The notes under the pieces: model-generated
Database searches by the model: none
The model's input: only the letters and a program-made list of their open reading frames with translations
What the model was told of the DNA's origin: nothing
Source: Phellopilus nigrolimitatus
Taxonomy: Eukaryota; Basidiomycota; Agaricomycetes; Hymenochaetales; Hymenochaetaceae
Reading direction: 5' to 3'
Length of the DNA stretch: 64,000 bases
Assembly (NCBI GenBank): GCA_021029095.1
Contig: JAJOHG010000101.1
Coordinates: 1 to 64,000 of the forward strand
In this document: one piece after another, positions 24,554 through 35,527 of the stretch
Layout of the letters: the number at the start of each line of letters is the position of its first letter
Numbering within the stretch: the first letter of the stretch is position 1
Program-made: the position numbers and the translations under genes

Positions 24554-25304
24554 CCGGGTCTGTCTGGATCCTCCCCAACCCGTCTGACACACCTCTCTTC
24601 GTCTGCGTCACAAAAACTCCACGCGAACGCAGTGGAGAAGAAGGCCGTACATATACGCTATTGATTGGACGGACCGTTGGCACTCATATGGTGCCATCCC
24701 TTCGTTTTTTCCCTTGTCGCTCTACTGTCCTTTCTGGATCTGTCGCTTTGCTTTTACTCTCTTTCAGTCTGTTTCTTCGTGGATGGGTTCTTCTACTTCT
24801 TTATTCCGTCTTTATTCGTGTTGGACTAGGAGGACGCAGTGTTTTATTTGTATGTACACTTACATAGTCCATATTCCATCTTAGCTCTGGATTTCAATTT
24901 GGCCTCTTTACTGTCCTTTCCGAGTCGTCCATTCGAATTTGGCTTCATTCAGTGGGATCTTTGGACCTTGCCTTATCTTTCAGATCCGCGAGAAGGATCT
25001 CCATCTTGAACACCAGGACGTGCATTTGAGATAACTCACAGGTTGCGGCAAAGACCGAACGTCGGCTTGTACTAATAGTCAGCACAATCCACAGGTTTTG
25101 TAGCACTGTCTCTCATTCCCATCATGAGCATCGATGACTTGCTTGGTTACATTTGGTAATTCGAATAACTTCGTAGTAATAATCTCCGTATTCAGCATGT
25201 ATCTCGCTGCTCGGACTAGCGTTTATTATATCTGGATGCCTCTTTGTTGTCTTTGCCAGCACTACGAAGAAAATGTCTACTCTAAAACCCATTGAGTACC
25301 AGAA
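24554..25304. other. Convergent intergenic region
   Basis: Holds the 3' ends of the GMC gene (+) and the dynamin-like gene (-). T-rich, with no supported gene. Confidence 0.45.
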
Positions 25305-28300
25305 CTACGTTATCCAAATGCGGAGTTCCGCCTGGATCTTTTTCAACCTCTCTATCTTCGCAGTCAACTCGCTACGCCTTCGAGCGATGTCCGGGTCCTC
25401 CGCTAATAGGTCCTTAAGCCTCTTCGTCGCGTCTGGCGCGCCAAGATCGAGTTTCTGCAAGAGTGACTTCTTCATGCAGTCTGCAAGACCTTGATTCAGC
25501 ATGTGCTCAATTGTAAGTGGCACGCTATCGATAATTCGCTGATGGAAAAGTGTTCTAGTGGCTGCGAGCTTAGTCAAGATCACATGAACGACTAACCTTG
25601 TAAGCCACGAAGAAATACGCCCTGACATCTGCCATTACGATCAATTCCTCATTAAATTCGTCTGGACGTCGCATGCGAAGACGGATGTCTCTCTCTGACA
25701 GGCCAAGGTAGCCTAATTCTGCGAGAGCACGAATAGCGCGAACAGAAGGTGGTTCGGTTCGAATAGCGCAAACGGAAGATGGCCCGGTTCGCGACTCGTA
25801 TGCAGGTCTGAGGGGTATGTACTCTGTCGGTGGCGAACCAGCTATGGAAGCAGCTCCGGAGTCAATCGAACCTAAGAGTCGTAAATTCAAACTCAGTCTA
25901 TGTCATATGCCTTCTGCAAGGAAGGCACTCACCGTCGCACGGTTTAAGGTACTCGGTTTGATTTCTACGGATTTCCGAGTATTCGGCAAGCCATTTGTCT
26001 TGAAGACGAGATAGATATTGCTCATTCTGAGTGAATAGAGGGTTGTTTTCTAGTTTCAAAGCGCTGTTTATAGCACTACGAGCGATCCCCTTCTGTATCG
26101 AGAACAGGTCCTTGACAAGAATTCTTTAAACTGTCAAATACGTGCTTCGTAAAGATTCACAGACGCAAAGACATACCCCATGTGACTCTTTAGTCTCGAG
26201 AATCGCTCAAAATGGCGCCGCAAAATGTCATCGAGACAACCAGAAAGGTTGTTCGACACATCGTCGAAACATTTCAAAGCCGGTTCGTCCCATTCGCAAA
26301 CGAACTCTTTTATTAGTCTACGCTTCGCGTCGAAAGGGACATTATTCGGAAGCTCCCACGCTATAGATCTATGTATTGAATGCGTGGTCAACGTCATACA
26401 TTTGTTATAATAGAGAAACTGACTCTTTTATAACCTTCCTGACGTAGAGAAGATCGCGCGGGCCGTTCCCTTGGCCCTCGTGTGAGGAGCTCCCATCGAG
26501 GTCGGCGAAAGAGGGCTTGGTGTAATCTTGATGATTCTCGAATGGACGAAAGTCAGGCGCCGTGTGTCTGATTTGGGATCTGAAGCCTTTATACATCGCT
26601 CGATTGCTCTGGATAAAAGACTTGTTACTGCTGATATTAGGTCCCGCGTGCTGTACCCCAAGTATATATTCATAACCATATACCGTCGCAGTCAGCTCCT
26701 GGCAGAAATTGGTGACGCGCTCTAATACTTCGCTTGATACATCTCCATGCAAGAGTTCAGGGAGTTGCGCGAGAGAGTCGCGACACGATTTGAGTTGCTC
26801 TCGTGCTTGTTCTCCTAGGCGCGGAAGGCTTCAGGAGTTTTATCGCTGAGCAAGCTACTCGCCTCGATGGACAAAATAGGCGAAGAACGTACATTGATTC
26901 AAGTATTTCCGTCAGATATCTGCTCAAATCATTAACCAGGTTCGAAACGCCGAAGAGTTTGCGATCCGGAATAGTGCTCCAAGGAAGCGTTGTCGAGAAG
27001 AACATTGTCTCGCTCGCATTGCGTTCCTCTCGTGACGGATTCGTAGCACGCTCGGCATCGTCTGCAAGCTTAACGCAATAGTATCCTAACTTTAGAGCGT
27101 GCGGCTCAATAGACTTGTCGTTCCCGGCCATGAGGTCTTTCCATTTCTTACGAGCGTTGAGCGCACCGGCGGTAAGTGTATCTGGCTTTGTGAGAACACC
27201 TATTGCGAAGAGGATGAGGATCACTAAGATGATAATCAGAACGAACAGCACACCGATAGTCCTTGTTTTTTCGGTGTCCACCTCGAGAGCAATGCGCATC
27301 GCTCGCTGATTTTCAATATCATCTGGATGCGTTAAGATAATCTCAATAAGACAATAAAGGTAGAGCTCACCGCTCATGGGAATGGTGACAAGGATTAGAC
27401 AATTCCCTTCAATATTGCTTCTTACGAGATCTTCAACTAGTTGCACCGTTGATTGCTCGTCGTTTTGAATAAGGCCTAAATACTTATCTAAGTTACTCCA
27501 ACGTGCACAACGGATATTATGCACTTACCAGGTAAATCAACAAACGACAGGTTAGCACACTTCTCATCAAATATGTCGACAACGACCGTGTTTTTAGAGA
27601 ATTTCAGAGTGCCGCTGTCGAAGGCCTCGTAAGTGCGATAGTACTCAAGCTCATCCCTTGACTTCAGGATGAAAAATTCGGTATTCATTTTCGGATGGTT
27701 AAGAACGGCGGTCTGAGCGCGTCGGAGTGCGAGCTCAACATCGTCCCGGGAGGCGAAAGGTAAGCCGAACGGGACACTCTGCACTTCCGTCAGTGGAATG
27801 CCCGAAGAATCGTACTCGAATCGGAGAGTGATGCGGCAAGACCACTGGCCGGGAGTGTTAATCAAGTTGATTTCCATCGGGCATCTAATTCAATGTGTCA
27901 GATAAAAAAATAAATGAAGGTTTTCGACACAAAACATTATGGAGACGAACCTTGTACATGTACCGCTATCCCTTGGTACTCGGATCTAAGGAAGATAAAA
28001 CGGTACATTTAGCCAAGTTTGGGACGATAATAGAGATTTCAGTGCCTAGAGCTTACCCCGCTTACAGCTTCGACCAAAGAGCTAAAGTAATTTTTTTTTT
28101 AAATCAGAGACATAATTCAACATATTTCCGTGGGTATAGACCTTTTCCCAGCCGATTGCCCGCCAATGACAGCGATCCTTGGGATATCAACGAATGCTTG
28201 AGCGCTAAAAAAGTAGATCTCAGCCAGGAATAATCAGGGATGGAATACAAATTTTTCGTATTACCCGATATCTCGCAGCTTCTGCGCAGCTCCCATTAGC

Positions 28301-28347
28301 GCCCTCGCTCTTTCAGCATATTTTGTGGTCGTTATGTCGGTGACCAT
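25305..28347 (-). CDS. Dynamin-like large GTPase (Mx/Vps1-type)
   Basis: Thirteen exons: 28347-28265, 28204-28142, 28081-28057, 27985-27951, 27884-27529, 27475-27371, 27322-27254, 27199-26893, 26828-26424, 26368-26177, 26123-25933, 25871-25597 and 25538-25305. All phases agree and give 779 aa. The GTPase motifs are G1 GGQSAGKS (43-50), SGTCTR, G3 DLPG (185-188) and G4 TKPD (249-252). The central stalk includes YGYEYILGVQ, a proline-rich linker (TAPDFRPFENH) and KLENNPLFTQNEQYL. The last 100 residues are a GED (ALAELGYLGL...RAYFFVAYKRIIDSVPLTIEHML). There is no PH domain, as in Mx, Vps1 and Dnm1 proteins. The protein is expected to self-assemble and remodel membranes; basidiomycetes carry many Mx-like copies of unknown role. 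Two acceptors (exons 9 and 11) are AAG. Confidence 0.9.
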
Positions 28348-29681
28348 GGCTTGCTGTTTCCTGTAAGCTTGCTTCTGAAAGGACGGAATCAGAGTGGCTC
28401 GAGAGATTAACATGAGAAGAGGGGTGACTCACAGTGCCCGTTGGTCGCAAAGTTAAAGATAATATGTGTTCGAACGCGGTGCATGGTCATTTTATACTCG
28501 TAAAACATAAGGCCTTATCTCGAGGCGAGTCGCCTCGCGTTGATAGATTCCCAGCCATCAATCATGTGTCTTTGGTACGTATCTGTGAACTTCATAAGGG
28601 TTTGTCTTTCGAGCCTCGAGTTGCTCTTTGAATGCTTCAGGCATTGCTCATTTGCAGCAGAAGACTGCAGGACGTATTTAAGTTCAAAGCGTGTTGCAAA
28701 CGATGTAATACATCGGATGGATTTCAAGAATATCGCTTGTTATAACGGCCGCAAATTTCATCATTTCTGGAATTAATGGTCCCAAAGCAAAAGTAAAAGT
28801 AGAAGGTTTAGCGAGATATCGCTCAGAAGCGGATGGATAAAGAACGAGAAGCTTTCTCGGTGAAGCAATTACTCACCAACAGGCTTTTAGAGGGAAATAG
28901 AAGCACAACCACGCAGTGAAAAACGGAAACTGGCTGAGCATCTCAATATAGCGCCGTTCAGGCCTTCAATGAAAGCTATAAGGTCATTAAATACCCATAA
29001 TTTCTAGACATGTGACGTACCTAAATCGATGATTTTGCTACTCTATTCACTTCGTCGAAACAATTGTCAGAATCGGCTGCTGGAGAGAAATATTATACAT
29101 AATGAAAGTCGGTTGGTAACAGAGCTAACTGTCATACTGAACGTAGAGGAAATACTTCAATACTGAATACATATAATAATGCACAAGAGGACATGGCCTT
29201 CATACCTGACAACGAAGTCTACCGACCGTTTGTACGTTCGTTATAATTGCCCAAGGACCTGACAAAATAGTCTTCTGTGTATCAGTGTTGTTTCCGCACC
29301 AAGAGTCACGATGTATCAACTGAAGAGACGGAGCGCGTCTAGGACGTGCGGGAAGATTGCGCACCTTTTGCAGAATGAGCGGGCAGAATCGAAGGTGAAG
29401 AACCATAGCTCTGCACTGCAAGGATGTAGTCGCAAGAAGACGCGCTGCGCCGGTGTCGTATACGCGGAACTCCGGACCTCGCGGTGAACAAAACGGATAT
29501 GCCACGCCTCGCAGCAAGAACAAGCAGCTCGAAGTCAAAGGCCTAGCACCCAGTCAAAAATAGCCTGCTGGGGCACTGAGTTGACAGGAAAAGATCTGCG
29601 CGCAAGGATCGATTAGCCGTGACTCGTAAGCGGTAAGATATACAGAGAAAAACAAAATCACGCAATCGCAGCATAACTTCC
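28348..29681. other. Intergenic region without recognisable gene
   Basis: The left part is the promoter and 5' UTR of the dynamin-like gene. No coding or RNA feature is supported in the rest. A short A-run at 29648-29652 is the likely Pol III terminator of the adjacent tRNA. Confidence 0.4.
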
Positions 29682-29783
29682 TGCCTACTACCTGAGTTGA
29701 ACAAGTGACCTTTTCATGACTTTCTACCAAGCGCTTCGTAGGAAAGTACAAGTGAAACGCTCTAACCACTGAGCCAAGCAGGC
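29682..29783 (-). tRNA. tRNA-Thr(UGU) with 29-nt intron
   Basis: Read on the - strand from 29783: acceptor stem GCCTGCT pairs with AGTAGGC, and A is the discriminator. The D stem is GCTC/GAGC with AGTGGTTA in the loop. The anticodon stem is TTTCA/TGAAA and the T stem ACTTG/CAGGT with TTCAACT. Standard numbering places T33, TGT at 34-36 and A37. A 29-nt intron follows A37 at the canonical eukaryotic site and is removed by tRNA endonuclease. The anticodon UGU reads ACA (threonine). Five T residues about 30 nt downstream on the - strand fit a Pol III terminator. Confidence 0.88.
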
Positions 29784-29844
29784 ATCACGTGCAAGCTCCC
29801 TAATTTCTGGGGAATTGTTCAGGATGGATGTTTCGCCTCGAGTA

Positions 29845-30055
29845 TTTGCCTTCTCTGCGGTGGTTGACATTGCGATTGGAAATAAATCGGACTCGGATTC
29901 CATTTGAGGTGCTTCTCTTTCTACCCCCCACGACCTTCGAAGTGTGTGATATCCCGACAATATAGAAAATGCTGCGCCAGCTCGGCGTCGGAGCTCGGCG
30001 TCGTTCTCCAGGATTTCTTCGGGTAGCTCGATAGCAATTGCTTCTTCACGTGCAG
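29845..30055. repeat. Direct duplication, copy 1
   Basis: Starts near TTTGCCTTCTCTGCGG and carries TTCCATTTGAGGTGCTTC and CTTCGAAGTGTGTGATATC. The same blocks in the same order occur in 30102-30330. Copies are roughly 75-80% similar by eye, with a small insertion in copy 2. Confidence 0.7.
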
Positions 30056-30101
30056 ACGTCTTAATTCTTGATGATTATTTAAGGTTGGACGTATGTGGGT
30101 C

Positions 30102-30330
30102 TTTGCCATTCCCTGCGGCGGTTAATGTCGCAGTTTGAGATAAGTCGAATTCGGGTTCCATTTGAGGTGCTTCCCTTTCTAGAGGGTAGGTAGCTTATCA
30201 GCCCCCACGCCCTTCGAAGTGTGTGATATCCTGACAATATAGAAATTGCTGCGTCCGCGTCGGATCTCTGCGCCGTTCTTCGGGCTTTCTTCGTGGTACT
30301 CGAAAGCATCTGCTTCGGAGATGACCGCGC
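30102..30330. repeat. Direct duplication, copy 2
   Basis: Second copy of the block at 29845-30055, same orientation, with about 15 extra bases (near AGAGGGTAGGTAGC). No coding function is evident; the - strand frame containing SGYHTLRR is shared by both copies. Confidence 0.7.
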
Positions 30331-32426
30331 AAGGCTGCGTTCTTCGTGAAAGCCTGCTCGTCTGACTGGTTCGACGAAGCCCCGGCACCCCGGGAAACTG
30401 TGATCACTACGAAGCACATAGCGTGGCACGCGCGCAGCGCAAGCCGGTCCGCATCCGTGTATTTATCCTGATACACAGCACCATCTGCCCGAAGTCTTTC
30501 CCCAGCGCAGAGACTGCGCGAAGAACGCCCTCGAGAAGTGCATTTCGATCTGAAGATGTGAGAAGCGAGCATTAGTGTGATGCGAGACGAGTGAAGAAAT
30601 CGAAGTACTGCGAGCGGCGCTTTGCACGTCGCTGCATGCTGGGATACAATATGCGCTGTGCTCCTGATAGAGCCTTTAGGGATTGAATACTGCGCTGACG
30701 GACTGCGCGCGAGTCTGGGCGCCCATGCCGCTGGCTCAGACGTCGATATGTTGAGTTTCACGAACCACGTTCTCTCTTCTGCGAAAGGTAATTGAAGGTC
30801 GGTCTTCAAAACGAGGTTGAGAAGAAAGTGCGGCGCACTGCGCGGCCGGACGAGTCTGCCGTGTTCTATGGTATCGCGTAAGGATCCGCAGCGCCTTCGC
30901 GGTTCTGAAATTGGCAGGTATCAAGTAAATCCTGCGATGGGGGCCAGTGATTAGGGAATGTACACATATGATGCGGTAATGGGGTCGTGGAGCGTCCAAA
31001 TATACTGCCTTGACGAAGTCGTGCCCTGTGCGTGATCAAGCGCCTCGACGTATTTCCGTAGGCTTAAAAGGGACGTTTAGAAGTCTGTATGATCGCTATT
31101 CAGAGTGAACGATCATTGGGCGGATTGCGGGTCGTCTCCGCTGATGATTTCTGCAAGGAAATTATGATGCTCGTGAGGAGAAAGAAACAGATAGCGACTC
31201 GAAGGATGCGCACCGCATGAGATGTCGTGCCGGAATGCATGTCTATCGAAGCTGCGCTTGTGTAAAGCAAAAGAAGGGGGGCGACCGCCGCACATGGCCC
31301 ATTGGCTACCGTTCCCTACGTCCCCTGCAAATAACCAAATAGGATGAGCCCTTTTTTTATCGCTATCAGGCACGGAATTTGCGTGCCTCTATAGGACTTG
31401 GGAACGTCCCATTGCTTCGGATGCTTCACAGTGAGAAGAAACGAGGCACTTGTGAGGAGTGAGTTATTCTTTTGAAGCAGCCGGCTCGTTCAGTAGATCA
31501 AGGCAGTCCGTGTGCTGGGGCCATACCACCCGAAGAATAAATAATTTTGGACAACGACATGAGGAGCGGCGAGAGTGTTTAGGCAAGAAAAGCGCTCATC
31601 ACTCGAAAATACTCATGGGAGTCTAGTAGACACACGCAGCTGAAAATAGCCACGACAGGAACGATCCTTTGGGTGGGGAGCAAATCGTATTCAATGCCGG
31701 ACCGACAAAATACCTCATTAAGGCTTGAGTTAAAATAAAACTCGGGTCGGATACCGAATGTGGATTGAAGCCGCCGAAATATAGCTAAATAGAGAAATGC
31801 CGTCAGCGTTATCCCGACTGTATGTGCTCGCTGTATCGCGCTATCCTTTGCCTTCGCCTACGCTCCTGCTCCCGCTGCCACTCGACGCTGTCCCTCGCCG
31901 CCGATGCAGCGCGTGTGGTCAACATACCTCGGGTCCAACACCAGTCCCGACCGCAATGCCGCCGTTACCGCCGGGGGAACGAACCGTCGGCTGGTAAGTA
32001 TTTCGCTTTCCTCATTTTATTAGGTAACTGCCAAGCCTGATATTATCCTGTCTGCATCGCCGTCGCTGCACTGCGCTCTCCATTCTCGACCACTTTCCTG
32101 CCTCCGTCGACGGCGGCGTCCTCCAAAAAGATGGTGCTGTGAGTATTGTCGCCAGTTGAGCTCCGGCGTCGGTGTTGCTGCGGGAAGGCTGCTTGCCTAA
32201 CCGAATGAGCAGCTGCGTGCCTTGACGTGATCGAGTGAAGAACGAATAACGAGTTCCTTGGCGAGCCCCTTGCAGTCAACGCCGATGCTGCCGTCCTGTC
32301 CCCAACCATAACCTTCAATATTGCTCACATTATCCCGACAGACATCGGCGCGTATCGTCCAACCTGTCCCGCTCCAACTCCTTCGCGTCCTCGCAGCGAC
32401 ACATCCTCCCCGACCACGATACCACC
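30331..32426. other. Intergenic region; right end is the tetraspanin 5' UTR
   Basis: No supported gene in 30.3-31.8 kb. A GTAAGT at 31995 and T/C-rich tracts up to 32426 fit an intron-containing 5' leader of the tetraspanin gene, but this is not certain. Confidence 0.35.
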
Positions 32427-33793
32427 ATGACGCTCGAGCCCCCCTCCGCCCCTTTCGCCGGCTTCACCGCCCCCGCCTCGCCAAAGGGCACCCTCCGATC
32501 GGTCAACCTACCCTCCGACGTGTCCACCAACTCTCTTTCCGTCAACTTCTTGCCGTCAAAATTTTCGGGGCCGCTGTCGCCGGGCCTCTACAAGCGGAAG
32601 GGGAAGGATGGGAAGGGCGGCGCGAGCGTTCCGAAGCAGGGTGGGGGTCGCGAGGCGTTCCGCAGCGGCGAGGCCCGTATGCCGGGCGAGCACGACGACG
32701 ACTACGATGGTGTCGATGTTACGCGCAATGCGTGGAAGCCGAAGCTGCGATGGAACAGGTTCAAGTGGATTCTCTTCCTGACAAATTTCGTCGTGAGTTC
32801 GAACCCCGTCTCCTTATGTTTCTCCGCCGCGTCGCTGATCGCCGTTCCAGGTGATGGTCTATTCGCTGGTCGCACTCATCTTCTGCCTGCTCACATGGTT
32901 CAACGTCTGGAAGCACGCCGACATCGTCCGCGTCGGGAACCGAACCGAGCTCGTTCTGTCGACGCTCGCGTCGGTCGTGGGCATCATCACCTCGCTCGTC
33001 GGCTGGGGCGGCATCCTGCTCAACAACCGCAGCTTCCTCGCGGTGTACACGCTCATGCTCTGGGGCATGTTCGCGCTCGTCTGCGCGCCGGGGTACATCA
33101 CGTACAAGCAGCGCACGTTCAACCTCGAGGGCAAGGTGAACGCGCAGTGGTCGCGCGTGCTCGGCATCGACGGGCGCCTGCGCATCCAGAACCAGCTCGG
33201 CTGCTGCGGCTACTACTCGCCGTTCGTCGAGGCGACCGCGAGCCAGACGTGCTACGCGCGCAGCATCCTCCCCGGCTGCAAGAGCCCCTACCTCAAGTTC
33301 GAGCGCAACGCGCTCGAGCGCTGGTATTCCGTCGCGTTCGGCATCGTGCCCTTCCAGATCCTCGCCATCCTCGCCGCGCTGCTCTGTTCGAACCACGTCA
33401 CGTACCGCTTCGGGAAGGGCATGATGCCGAAGGCATACCGCCTCAGCATGAACTCCATGGCCGTCATCATGGACAACTACGCCAAGTGCGTCTCGCCTTT
33501 CTTCTTTTCTCCTCTTTGTTTCCCCATTTCAAATTGAAACTGACGCCGTCTCGTGCTGCAGCCAACTCGCGGAGCAGTACGGCACGGACGTCGCCTCGGA
33601 ACTCGTCTCGCGCTCGCGCTCGAACGCACAGTTCGACAGCGTCCCGTCACTCCACTATACCGGCAGCGACTCGGGCACCCCGCCCGCCGTCCCCGGGTAC
33701 CAACCCCCGCTAGGCGGCGCCAGCGGCGGGCTCCACGCGCAGTACGCCTCGCTCGGCGGCTCGATCACAGACGACTACGGCAAGCGGCTGTAA
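32427..33793 (+). CDS. Fungal tetraspanin
   Basis: Three exons: 32427-32792, 32851-33485 and 33562-33793, giving 410 aa. About 110 polar N-terminal residues precede four hydrophobic segments: KWILFLTNFVVMVYSLVAL, LVLSTLASVVGIITSLVGW, FLAVYTLMLWGMFALV and, after the large loop, FGIVPFQILAILAALLC. The loop between segments 3 and 4 holds the tetraspanin CCG (QLGCCGYYSPF) and two more cysteines (QTCYAR, PGCKSP). The C-terminal tail is polar and rich in S, P and G. Fungal tetraspanins organise membrane patches; some are needed for host penetration or fruiting. The strong CTCTCC/CCACC context near the start and the bias toward G/C third positions suggest a well-expressed gene. Confidence 0.92.
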
Positions 33794-35527
33794 GATATAA
33801 ATGTACTGCGGGTGACGACGACCCGTTCTTGAAACTGTACGCATGCATGTTGTTGGACAGTAATTTCCCGGACTTTTTTTTTTCTCTCCGTGCCTTCTCG
33901 ATTCCTTTTATTATTTCTTTCTTGGTGGTTTTCGTCTTCCGACCTTCCCTTCTTCCGCTCCGCGCTGAAGCGCGAGACGTTCCTGCATTGCCGGCTGCGC
34001 CTGCGCACCGAAGCCGCCCATTCTTTCTTGCGAGAAGAACAAAATATGTTTATCGTGCACTTCAAATTCTCCTTCTCTCTCAGACTGTATGTTTTGACGA
34101 ATCTGCCCCTGAGCAGCGACGACTTATTTTCTTTTCCGTCCTCCAACATTTGTCCGACTCCCTGTTGTCTCTCCTATATTGCCATTGCCATTCTGTTCCA
34201 CCGTCCACCGCATTATCGCAGACACTGCGCCGATATCAGCACCACTACATAGCTTATGTTATATTATCATTATACCCTCGAGGTCGACCTACAATACATA
34301 CGTACATGTATATATATATATGTGCTCGAGAAGACGCGCGTGAGACCCGCTGATGTCGATTACCGATACGATCGCGAGTGCGCCGTCCTTCCCTCTCTCA
34401 TACACCCATCGCACATGCTGCCTGGCTCCACGAACCCGGCCGTCGTGCTCACACTCTCCCGTCATCGCTGGTGTTCCGTAAAAACGGAAACCTGCTGTTG
34501 GCGGGGGTGGGCGGAATCGACATCCGCCAGTTCGTGCTCGCTGGGAGCGTGCGCGGTGGGCCTTCGCGCCGTCTCATCCTTGAAACAACAAAGGCATGCG
34601 TCTCCTTCCTCCATTCGCTTTCTCTGAGATACTTACTTGGGATGTTGGTGTTAGGGCTCTGCGTAAGTATGCCCTCTTTCTCTTGGCTGCTGTTCGATAG
34701 GACTTTACGCGGGTCGAGCCATGCTCTCCCTGGTTGATTGGATGTTTTACTGCATTCTGCTTGTCGTCACTTACGGCCGATTCTAATGACTGGAGTTCCT
34801 GTTTTGACGTCCTCGGAGCCGAGTTTTCCTGTCCCTCGAGGTGCTCGAGGTGCTGAGCATCTGCTTGCTCTGCTCCTTTTCGCGCAATCGCACCCGCTTC
34901 TCCGAGTAGGCTGCCTCAACTCTGACTTGTTCGTTCTTCGGGTAGCCTTTTTTCGTATTTTAAATCTGGTGGAAAGTCTCGGCTACCAACGCCTTCGTCT
35001 GGCTATCCATCGCGCTACTGATACATCCGGGTGGATGCCATTTGAAGGGGAAAAAAGGGAGAGAGTTGGAAAATGTGTGATTCCGATAAAGATCAGACGG
35101 GGCATTCTGCTTAGGCGCAGAACTAGAGAAATTTATGGCAGCATAATTATAAATTTGGATAGGTGAACGTAGCGTGTGGTGAACAGGAGAATATTATATT
35201 AATCTTGTATCCTAAAAATATCTAGCTGTGACTGTGACAAGAAAAACGGGTGAATTTTACATAATTCGATGGGAATATATTTCTTTGCTCGTCACTTCTG
35301 TCACGTTGATCGGTAACGTATTGCCGGTGTCGAAGTATCCGTGATCTTTTTAGGAAATTTTGCATTTCGATACTTTTACGCCGCGAAAAAAGAGTCCTGT
35401 CCGACGCCACAATCCGTTACTAATTCCGAGCTCATCTTGCCCTGCAGACATTGGCTGATTCGTACCACCAAGTGGCGTAGTCGCGTCAGCTCAGACTCCG
35501 CCTTGATCCTTGATTGCTTCTCTGACT
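33794..35527. other. Intergenic region without recognisable gene
   Basis: Pyrimidine-rich stretch after the tetraspanin, with a TATATATATATG tract near 34310. Open frames on the + strand lack domains or splice support. Nothing else seen. Confidence 0.4.

Noticed and set aside
26815..26845. Apparent frameshift and stop in the dynamin-like gene
   Set aside because: It comes from using the first CAG acceptor (26846-26848). The AAG acceptor at 26829-26831 restores ILPRLGEQAREQ in frame, so the gene is intact.
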